Shown here in pieces: positions 1-5,520 of a stretch of DNA of 5,520 bases. Within the stretch, counting starts at the first letter, position 1. Every line of letters begins with the position of its first letter. The DNA lies in assembly GCA_030146295.1 (NCBI GenBank), contig JASLCD010000445.1:1-5520 (forward strand), in the 5' to 3' direction. The stretch is from Chryseobacterium sp. (GTDB lineage Bacteria > Bacteroidota > Bacteroidia > Flavobacteriales > Weeksellaceae). A model generated the notes under the pieces. That model did no database searches, was not told the origin of the DNA, and saw nothing but the letters and a program-made list of their open reading frames with translations. The translations under genes were made by a program, and so were the position numbers.

Positions 1-2
1 AT

Positions 3-10
3 TATATTTG
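3..10 (+). promoter_or_regulatory. -7 element of the secDF promoter
   Basis: TATATTTG matches all fixed positions of the Bacteroidota housekeeping -7 consensus TAnnTTTG. It ends 29 bases before the secDF ATG, so transcription would start near 16-18 and give a leader of roughly 22-25 bases. The matching -33 element (TTG or TTTG, 17-23 bases upstream) would lie outside the window, so only half the promoter is visible. The leader has no purine-rich Shine-Dalgarno sequence and ends in AACAAAATG, which is normal for this phylum. Confidence 0.6.
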
Positions 11-39
11 CCGACTTAATTTAACGTAGTTATAACAAA

Positions 40-2949
40 ATGCAAGGAAAAGGACTTATTACAATTGTCGCTATTGTACTAGGGTTGATTTGCTTAAACG
101 AGCTATTACCAACATGGTACGCCAGCAAAATTGAAAAGCAGGCGACTGCTATTGCAGGAGACAATCCGGAGAAGTATCAGAAAGAAATTGCTAGACTTTC
201 TAAGGATACTTTGAATCTAGGATTCACAAAACTTTATTACACTAAAGCCAAAGACAAGGAAATGAAACTTGGTCTTGACTTGAAAGGAGGGATCAACGTT
301 CTTTTGGAGATCAACCAGAGAGATCTTGTGAATGATTTAACAAATTATTCTACAAACCCTGTTCTTATCGAGGCTTTAAACAAAACTGATGAAGCACAGA
401 AGAATTCTACAAAAGCTTACATCGATAACTTTTTCGAGCAATTCGATTTAGTTAACAAAACTAAAGGGACAAACCTTAAGTTGGCAGATCCGGAAATTTT
501 CGGAAATACTACACTTACTGAGGTGAAGTACAACACTCCTGATGAGCAGGTGAAAAGCATTGTTAAAAGAAAAATTGATGCATCTGTAGGAACAGCTTTC
601 GAGGTAATCAGAACGAGAATTGATAAAATGGGTGCGGTGCAGCCAAACGTTCAGAGAGTACCTGGAACAGCTAGAATTTCTGTGGAAATGCCTGGTATGA
701 AGGACATCGATAAAGTGAAGAAAATGCTTCAGACTTCTGCAAAACTTCAGTTCTGGGAAGTACAGCAGGTTCCTGAAATTGCGCCTTATTTCCAGACTTT
801 GACAACTATGGTTGCTGCGAAAGGAGATTCTATGGGAGTGGCAAAGAATGTGAACTTCATGAACCTTTTACAGCTTGACAAATTAAGAACGAACGGTGTT
901 GCTAACGTAAAATTATCCGATACTGCTGTTGTAAACAAAATTTTAAACAGCAAAGTAGGTCAGTCTTTACGTCCGGCTAACATTAAATATACACAGTTCA
1001 TGTGGGGTTACAAACCTGAAGCTACAGATGCTGAAAGTCTGGTATTGTATGCAATCAGAGGTAACATCAACCAAAAAGCTCCGGTAGACGGTGCTGTTGA
1101 AACTGCAAACATCAGCTATGATGAGCTGAGCAGAGTAGTAGTAGACATGCAGATGGATTCCAAAGGGGCAAAAGACTGGAAAACATTAACTGAGAAAAAC
1201 GTTGGTAAACCAGTTGCTGTAACGCTTGACGGTAGAGTGTATACTGCACCAAACGTTGTTAATGCAATTCCAAACGGTAGAACTCAGATCTCTGGTAACT
1301 TCTCTCAGGAAGAAGCTAAAGAACTGGTAGACGTTTTAGGAGCTGGTAAATTGCCGGCAGGAGCAAAAGTAGTTCAGGCTACTGTTGTAGGTCCATCATT
1401 AGGACAAGAATCTATTGATGCTGGGGTGATGTCATTCGGTATCGCATTCTTATTGATTATTGCTTATATCATTTTCTACTACGGTGGAGCTGGTGTTTAT
1501 GCAGTAATTGCAATGGTGATCAACCTATTCTACATTTTCGGAATTATGGATTCCGTAGATGCTACCCTTACGCTTCCTGGTATCGCGGGTATTGTACTTA
1601 CAATGGCCATGGCGGTAGATACGAACGTAATTATCTATGAAAGAACTAAAGAAGAACTTTTCGCAGGAAAAAGTATTCTTGAAGCATACAAAGACGGTTT
1701 CAAACATGCATTAAATGCCATTGTGGATGGTCACTTAACGACTTTATTGACGGCAGGTGTACTATTCCTTTTCGGAACAGGGCCAATTAAAGGTTTTGCA
1801 TTAACATTAGGAATCGGTATCTTGATGACATTCTTTACTTCGGTATTGATTTCAAGAGTAATGATCTTCTCTAGATTGAATAAAGGAAAACACCTTTCAG
1901 TTTGGACAGGTGCTACCAAAAATCTTTTCAGAAATACCTGGATCGATTTTATTGGAAAAAGAAAATATGCTTACATCATTTCCGGTGTTTTAACTATTGT
2001 TTGTATTGCATCTATTGCAATCCACGGATTCAAATATGGTATCGACTTTACAGGAGGTAGAAACTATGTGGTACGATTCGATAAAGCGGTAAATGCTGAA
2101 GATGTTGAAGCTAAATTGGTAAAAGTGTTCCAGACTGAGGATGGTAAAAACTCTTCTGTAGAAGCTAAAACTTTTGGTAATGACAAGCAGTTGAAAATCT
2201 CTACAGATTACCTTATCGAAGATGAATCTCTGAAAGCTGACCAGACTGTTGAGCAGAAATTATATGACGGATTAAAATCCAGCTTACCTGCAAACATGAC
2301 GTTGAAAGATTTCAAATCTGCAGATAAAGATCACTCAGGAATCATTTCTTCTGAGAAAGTAGGACCTACTGTTGCAGACGATATCAAGACTCACGGTATT
2401 CTTGCCGTAGTTGCAGCGTTAGCGGGTATCTTTATCTATATCTTGGTGAGATTTAGAAAATGGCAGTTCTCTCTTGGTGCTGTTGCAGCGTTATTCCACG
2501 ATGCGGTTATCATTTTGGGAGCTTATTCATTGCTTCACAAGTTTATGCCGTTCAACATGGAGATCAACCAGGATTTCGTTGCTGCAATCCTTACTGTGTT
2601 AGGATACTCAATCAACGATACGGTAATTATCTTTGACAGAATTAGAGAATACCTGAGAGAGAAAAAATCTTTAACATTAGCGGGTCTGTTTGATGACTCT
2701 ATCTCAAGTACATTGGGTAGAACATTCAACACCTCATTTACTACGATTCTGGTTATCCTTGCGATCTTCATTTTCGGTGGTGATAACTTAAGAGGGTTCA
2801 TGTTTGCGATGTTAATTGGTATTGGATTCGGTACATATTCATCTATCTTTATTGCGTCTGCAATTGCTTATGACTTCCTTAAAACAGGAAAAGAAGAAGA
2901 GGTACACGGAAAAACAACTTCTACAAAAGAAGAACTTGCTTCAAAGTAA
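40..2949 (+). CDS. secDF: Fused protein translocase subunit SecDF
   Basis: This 969-aa inner-membrane protein is an accessory subunit of the SecYEG translocon. The family uses the proton-motive force to pull exported proteins into the periplasm after the SecA-driven steps. The SecD half (about 1-615) has TM1 at about 5-23, the LGLDLKGG motif at 77-84, a large periplasmic P1 domain to about 460, then GPSLGQESID at 451-460 and five more membrane segments (about 463-481, 485-503, 511-531, 566-582, 585-610). MAVDTNVIIYERTKEE at 524-539 carries Asp527, the counterpart of E. coli SecD Asp519. The SecF half has a membrane segment at about 644-661, YGIDFTGG at 666-673, a P4 domain, VGPTVADD at 774-781 and five C-terminal segments. 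LGYSINDTVIIFDRIRE at 854-870 carries Asp860, the counterpart of SecF Asp213. Twelve membrane segments result. The length is close to E. coli SecD plus SecF (615 + 323), so this is a full-length fusion, unlike the shorter Bacillus SecDF. The start is the only ATG with a promoter and A-rich leader just upstream. It is probably transcribed alone, since a terminator follows. Confidence 0.97.
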   Translation: MQGKGLITIVAIVLGLICLNELLPTWYASKIEKQATAIAGDNPEKYQKEIARLSKDTLNLGFTKLYYTKAKDKEMKLGLDLKGGINVLLEINQRDLVNDLTNYSTNPVLIEALNKTDEAQKNSTKAYIDNFFEQFDLVNKTKGTNLKLADPEIFGNTTLTEVKYNTPDEQVKSIVKRKIDASVGTAFEVIRTRIDKMGAVQPNVQRVPGTARISVEMPGMKDIDKVKKMLQTSAKLQFWEVQQVPEIAPYFQTLTTMVAAKGDSMGVAKNVNFMNLLQLDKLRTNGVANVKLSDTAVVNKILNSKVGQSLRPANIKYTQFMWGYKPEATDAESLVLYAIRGNINQKAPVDGAVETANISYDELSRVVVDMQMDSKGAKDWKTLTEKNVGKPVAVTLDGRVYTAPNVVNAIPNGRTQISGNFSQEEAKELVDVLGAGKLPAGAKVVQATVVGPSLGQESIDAGVMSFGIAFLLIIAYIIFYYGGAGVYAVIAMVINLFYIFGIMDSVDATLTLPGIAGIVLTMAMAVDTNVIIYERTKEELFAGKSILEAYKDGFKHALNAIVDGHLTTLLTAGVLFLFGTGPIKGFALTLGIGILMTFFTSVLISRVMIFSRLNKGKHLSVWTGATKNLFRNTWIDFIGKRKYAYIISGVLTIVCIASIAIHGFKYGIDFTGGRNYVVRFDKAVNAEDVEAKLVKVFQTEDGKNSSVEAKTFGNDKQLKISTDYLIEDESLKADQTVEQKLYDGLKSSLPANMTLKDFKSADKDHSGIISSEKVGPTVADDIKTHGILAVVAALAGIFIYILVRFRKWQFSLGAVAALFHDAVIILGAYSLLHKFMPFNMEINQDFVAAILTVLGYSINDTVIIFDRIREYLREKKSLTLAGLFDDSISSTLGRTFNTSFTTILVILAIFIFGGDNLRGFMFAMLIGIGFGTYSSIFIASAIAYDFLKTGKEEEVHGKTTSTKEELASK

Positions 2950-2970
2950 TACGTACTACAATAAATTAGT

Positions 2971-3002
2971 AAAGACCGTTTCGAAAGAAACGGTCTTTTT
3001 TT
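2971..3002 (+). terminator. Intrinsic terminator after secDF
   Basis: A perfect 12-bp stem (2971-2982 with 2987-2998) is closed by a GAAA tetraloop on a C-G pair and runs into a T-tract at 2996-3002. It begins 22 bases after the secDF stop codon. This is a textbook Rho-independent terminator and separates secDF from the downstream secreted-protein genes. Confidence 0.93.
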
Positions 3003-3390
3003 ATACCTCTGCCTGTTTTATGAATTGATAATCAGTTTAACAGCAGATGAAGAATGTTTTCAGTGATAGTGTGAGCTTTTGATGGAAGATAGATTAAATT
3101 TTAAATATCCCCGATTATTTTACCCATTTTATATTGGTAATTATTTATTCATAATTTTCATGTTGTTTTTGTATCTATTTTTTAATGAAATTTAATTTTT
3201 TTGAAATTGCCTTAAAGTAGAATTATGTTTAATAACTCAAATTTTGGAGATTAATTTGTTTGTGTACAATTGCTGAATAATAAAGGATTTTTATGAGTTT
3301 CCTGTAAAAATATTGTTTTGTTTAAAAAATATTAAAAAATAAGAGTTTTATGTAGTTAATTATTTTATATTTACTGAAAACAAAACAAAA
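3003..3390. other. AT-rich intergenic region with no convincing gene
   Basis: About 390 bases lie between the secDF terminator and the next start codon. The right two thirds are extremely AT-rich, with long A and T runs. I see no RNA gene, CRISPR array or insertion sequence. One short open frame at 3082-3195 could encode 37 mostly hydrophobic residues, but T-rich DNA gives such peptides by chance. An imperfect stem (3009-3011 plus 3013-3017 with 3039-3046, one bulged base, 21-base loop) lies just after the terminator and has no obvious role. The most likely function of the region is promoter and leader for the gene at 3391. Confidence 0.6.
3200..3231 (+). promoter_or_regulatory. Candidate promoter for the secreted-protein pair
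   Basis: TTTG at 3200-3203 is followed after 20 bases by TATGTTTA at 3224-3231, which matches TAnnTTTG except for the last base. The spacing fits the 17-23 bases expected for Bacteroidota sigma-A promoters. It would give a leader of about 150 bases before 3391. A rival -7-like sequence, TATATTTA at 3366-3373, is closer to the gene and would give a leader of about 10 bases, but no TTG lies at the right distance upstream of it. In DNA this AT-rich, either match could be chance. Confidence 0.3.
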
Positions 3391-3963
3391 ATGAAAATCG
3401 AAAAATTATTCATTGCTGCAGCATTATGTGCTGGCAGTGTTCTCTATGCACAGATAGGGATTAGCACCTCTAATCCTGATAAAAGTTCTGCATTAGATGT
3501 TACCGGTACCAATAAAGGGGTACTGATCCCTAGAATTTCCGATCTGTCAACAATAGCTGCTCCGGCTAATGGTTTGCTGGTCTATGATCTCAAGAGGCAG
3601 GCGCTGAGTCAGAATATTGGAACAGCTGCCAGCCCAAACTGGATTCCGATCAGTGGGAATGTTGTTAAGTTCTTCTATATGCCTTCTATCAGTATTGACA
3701 CTTCTACTTTAGGAACAGCGCGAACGAAAGATTTATTCCAGCTTTATAAAGCCCAGTTTTCTACACCAAAAGTTTCAAGTACGGGAGCTCCGGGCGCGAT
3801 TCCTTTCTTTGCCAATGCATCCGATCTGTATTATTATGTGACTGACTTTGATAGCACGGTGTTAAGCAATGTAAGTATTGATGTTAATGGTATACTTCGC
3901 TATGATGTGATAGGATCGGCTAATGCCTGCTCTTTCGTGAATATTGTATTTGTAATCAAATAA
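3391..3963 (+). CDS. Secreted protein of unknown function, Bacteroidota surface-protein N-terminal repeat type
   Basis: This 190-aa protein has a clear Sec signal peptide: MKIEK, a hydrophobic core at about 6-18, and a likely signal peptidase I cut after LYA at residue 20. No lipobox surrounds Cys13. Residues 21-48 (QIGIST, NPDKSSALDVT, NKGVLIPRI) match a short motif found at the start of many secreted Bacteroidota proteins, usually written QVGIGT..P..SA.LDV..T.KG.L.PR. This continues through APANGLLVYD (57-66) to PNWIPISG (82-89), the usual end of that module. Residues about 93-190 form a second, beta-rich domain with FFYMPSISID at 94-103, DLYYYVTDFD at 145-154 and Cys180 near the end. I recall similar two-part proteins in Chryseobacterium, none with a known role. 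It has no type IX sorting domain and no predicted enzyme motif. The start is preceded by an A-rich leader (AAAACAAAACAAAAATG) typical of the phylum. It is probably co-transcribed with the gene 80 bases downstream. Confidence 0.88.
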   Translation: MKIEKLFIAAALCAGSVLYAQIGISTSNPDKSSALDVTGTNKGVLIPRISDLSTIAAPANGLLVYDLKRQALSQNIGTAASPNWIPISGNVVKFFYMPSISIDTSTLGTARTKDLFQLYKAQFSTPKVSSTGAPGAIPFFANASDLYYYVTDFDSTVLSNVSIDVNGILRYDVIGSANACSFVNIVFVIK

Positions 3964-4043
3964 TTTTAATAGACATACAGTCATTATGATCATCCTTGTT
4001 CAGGGATGAGTATCCCACGTATAATTAACTTTAAAAATGATTG
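3964..4043 (+). other. Short spacer between the two secreted-protein genes, with two overlapping hairpins
   Basis: The 80-base gap has no T-tract-linked hairpin, so read-through from the first gene into the second is likely. It contains two small, mutually exclusive stems: CATCC (3991-3995) with GGATG (4004-4008), and GGGAT (4003-4007) with ATCCC (4012-4016). Each is only 5 bp. They could tune mRNA stability or translation of the second gene, but they may equally be chance. Confidence 0.35.
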
Positions 4044-5312
4044 ATGATGAAAACAAATTCAATATTGCGATATATGCTTATAGCAGCATGTCTTTTTATA
4101 TCAGGTAAAATGACCTCCCAAGAGATGGTAACACTCCCTAATGGAGGCTGCGGAAGATTATTGGATACCAATACTTCAAGTTCAAGTGATGGTGGCTTTC
4201 TTTGTTTCAGATTGGGAAAAGAAGCTGCTAATCCTAATAATATGACAGATACGGATGTTAACTCATTTGCCTCTTTGAAACCAGGTACAGGCGCGGGTCT
4301 TTTTTGCAGTATGTATGTAGGAGTAGGAACTAGTGGCGCCGATTTTCAGGCTAATAAACCGGTATATATTGACTTTGCTTCAGACGGATTCAATTTTAAT
4401 CCCAGTTTTAATGGGGGAAATTTTGTTTTCTATAACAATGGACAGGAAGTCTACCGTACAGGTATTAATGGACATTTTTTCTTTGATTTTGGTGATAATC
4501 AGGGACGCAGGATCATTAAAGTAATTCCTACAGCAGCATGGGATGAAGTAAGGCTGGATTTTGGAGAGGCTATAGGGGTTGGTTTCTCATTCAGCCAGAT
4601 GAGGGTGTATAATATCCTTTCTGAGTATTATCTGGCTCCTATGACTTACCTTTCTCAGCCTTCTGATAAAACTGTGGCTGCCGGAGGTTCCACTACAATG
4701 ACTGCGGTAATCAATAATACTCCTACAGATGAAACTCCGGATGCTATTACTTACCAATGGCAGGTTCTTAACGGAAGCATCTGGACCAATCTGACAAATA
4801 GCACCAACTACAGTAACGTCACCACATCCACTCTTACTATTACCAATGTTCCTGTAGGATTTAACAATAACCAATACCGTGTGGTGGCCAACTCCAGCTT
4901 TCACACATGTTCCTTCCAGGCAATTTCCACTGTGGGGAGGCTTTTTGTAAATGCCGTAAATGATCCCGGAGCTATTGCAGCGGACCAGACCGTGTGTATG
5001 GATATCAGTAATGATCCTGCGGCATTTACTCAGATAACAGGGGCACAGGTAAGTGGGTCTGCAGAATATCAATGGCAAAGTTCAGCAGATAATATATCAT
5101 TCGCGAATATTACCAATGCAGCATCTGTTACATATGATGCACCACCCATTACACAGACTACTTACTATCGTCGCGGAGTACGGTCTGTACTCAACGGAAA
5201 TGCCACCGGCTATCAATACACAAATGTGGTAAAAGTAACCGTAAAACAAAACTGTCTGATCAAATGTATTATTACAAACCGAATGATATATACAAAGTTG
5301 AACTCTAATTAA
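4044..5312 (+). CDS. Secreted beta-sandwich protein with two Ig-like modules, function unknown
   Basis: This protein of about 422 aa has a signal peptide (basic MMKTNSILR, hydrophobic core to about 20, probable cut near residue 26 around MTSQ-EM). The start lies in TTGATGATG at 4041-4049. I chose the first ATG, 4044; 4047 is equally possible and TTG 4041 less so. Residues about 27-200 form a beta-rich N-terminal domain with Cys36, Cys54 and Cys88, the stretch TDTDVNSFASL, and a closing DEVRLDFGEAIG...MRVYNI. It resembles domains in other Bacteroidota surface proteins that I cannot name. Residues about 205-302 are an Ig-like module (QPSDKTVAAGG, ITYQWQ, TSTLTITNV, NQYRVVA). Residues about 306-400 are a second module of the adhesin-repeat kind (DPGAIAADQTVC, EYQWQSSADN, TQTTYYRRGV, NVVKVTV). 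Both share YQWQ. No type IX C-terminal sorting domain follows; the protein ends soon after KVTVKQNC. It probably acts at or outside the cell surface, perhaps in adhesion, by inference from the Ig folds. It shares a terminator with the gene upstream. Confidence 0.87.
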   Translation: MMKTNSILRYMLIAACLFISGKMTSQEMVTLPNGGCGRLLDTNTSSSSDGGFLCFRLGKEAANPNNMTDTDVNSFASLKPGTGAGLFCSMYVGVGTSGADFQANKPVYIDFASDGFNFNPSFNGGNFVFYNNGQEVYRTGINGHFFFDFGDNQGRRIIKVIPTAAWDEVRLDFGEAIGVGFSFSQMRVYNILSEYYLAPMTYLSQPSDKTVAAGGSTTMTAVINNTPTDETPDAITYQWQVLNGSIWTNLTNSTNYSNVTTSTLTITNVPVGFNNNQYRVVANSSFHTCSFQAISTVGRLFVNAVNDPGAIAADQTVCMDISNDPAAFTQITGAQVSGSAEYQWQSSADNISFANITNAASVTYDAPPITQTTYYRRGVRSVLNGNATGYQYTNVVKVTVKQNCLIKCIITNRMIYTKLNSN

Positions 5313-5338
5313 ATAGATTGATTTCTCATTGATTAGAC

Positions 5339-5377
5339 AAGCCTGTTTCAAAGAAAAAATTTGGAACAGGCTTTTTT
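5339..5377 (+). terminator. Intrinsic terminator after the secreted-protein pair
   Basis: A 14-bp stem (5339-5352 with 5360-5373) with one G-U pair and a 7-base GAAAAAA loop is followed by a T run at 5372-5377. It starts 26 bases after the stop codon of the Ig-like protein gene and closes the two-gene unit. The upstream flank has no long A-run, so it probably works in the + direction only. Confidence 0.9.
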
Positions 5378-5482
5378 CTGTTGAATAGCTGCTGTAAGCA
5401 CTAAAAAGTAAAGTAAGTATATTATTAATGTTATACTTCTTTAATACATTGAAATTTAGAACCATTATTTTTAAGATTTGAT

Positions 5483-5490
5483 TAATTTTG
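5483..5490 (+). promoter_or_regulatory. -7 element before the last gene
   Basis: TAATTTTG matches every fixed position of the Bacteroidota -7 consensus TAnnTTTG and is followed by CACC. No TTG lies 17-23 bases upstream, so the -33 half is weak or absent. The element ends only 7 bases before the ATG at 5498, which implies a leader of a few bases or none. Confidence 0.5.
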
Positions 5491-5497
5491 CACCATC

Positions 5498-5520
5498 ATG
5501 GAAAATTCAAAGAAAAAAGC
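5498..5520 (+). CDS. Start of a gene cut by the window edge, product unknown
   Basis: ATG at 5498 opens a frame reading MENSKKK before the window ends. The basic start could be an N-terminal tail of a soluble or membrane protein, and too little is visible to say which. Support for a real start comes from its position just after a terminator and a consensus -7 element, not from the protein itself. The very short distance from promoter to ATG suggests leaderless or near-leaderless translation, or a true start further downstream. Confidence 0.5.

Noticed and set aside
1525..1919. Minus-strand open frames inside secDF
   Set aside because: They lie opposite conserved SecD membrane segments and show no recognisable protein features. 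The plus-strand frame is clearly the gene.
2535..2801. 88-codon minus-strand open frame inside secDF
   Set aside because: It is antisense to the conserved SecF C-terminal helices and has no promoter or family resemblance.
2816..3028. Plus-strand open frame overlapping the secDF end
   Set aside because: It runs through the secDF terminator hairpin in another frame, so it is a shadow.
3018..3390. Possible small RNA, riboswitch or mobile-element remnant in the long intergenic region
   Set aside because: No conserved riboswitch core, no second terminator, and no terminal inverted or target-site repeats were seen.
4026..4033. TAACTTTA as an internal promoter for the Ig-like gene
   Set aside because: The last base misses the consensus, the nearest TTG is 27 bases upstream (outside 17-23), and such matches are frequent in AT-rich DNA.
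4037..4111. ATG at 4037 with the best-looking A-rich context before the Ig-like gene
   Set aside because: It opens a different frame of only about two dozen codons with no signal peptide, while the frame from 4044 has a clear signal peptide and a long coding sequence.
4333..4524. 63-codon plus-strand open frame inside the Ig-like gene
   Set aside because: It is an out-of-frame shadow of the N-terminal domain coding sequence.
4587..5465. Two minus-strand open frames opposite the Ig-like gene and the terminator
   Set aside because: Neither has signal, domain or start context. The second crosses the 5339-5377 terminator, and the plus-strand frame has clear Ig-like motifs.

Overview
The window looks like chromosomal DNA of a member of the Bacteroidota, most likely family Weeksellaceae (Chryseobacterium or a close relative). 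The reasons are an AT-rich genome, A-rich leaders without Shine-Dalgarno sequences, -7 promoter elements of the TAnnTTTG type, a fused SecD-SecF protein, and a pair of secreted proteins of a type I associate with Chryseobacterium. The genus is inferred from family resemblance, not from a search.

Layout, all genes on the + strand. (1) 1-3002: a single-gene unit for the SecDF translocase subunit, with a consensus -7 element at 3-10, the CDS at 40-2949 and a strong intrinsic terminator at 2971-3002. (2) 3003-3390: about 390 bases of very AT-rich DNA with no convincing gene. It holds candidate promoters for what follows. (3) 3391-5377: two secreted proteins, 190 aa and about 422 aa, separated by 80 bases with no terminator between them and sharing one terminator at 5339-5377. 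The first has the short N-terminal repeat common in Bacteroidota surface and cell-wall proteins (QIGIST..P..SSALDVT..NKGVLIPR). The second is a beta-rich protein with two Ig-like modules. (4) 5378-5520: a short spacer, a consensus -7 element at 5483-5490 and the first 23 bases of another gene starting at 5498.

Functionally, SecDF drives late steps of Sec export using the proton-motive force. The two downstream proteins carry Sec signal peptides and would be clients of that route. That is a general relationship, and nothing shows a dedicated link, because a terminator separates the units.

I do not see a clearly new system. The items most worth checking are the uncharacterised two-gene secreted cassette, the odd C-terminus of its second protein (no type IX sorting domain, and a plausible alternative ending in another frame), and the very short leader of the last gene.
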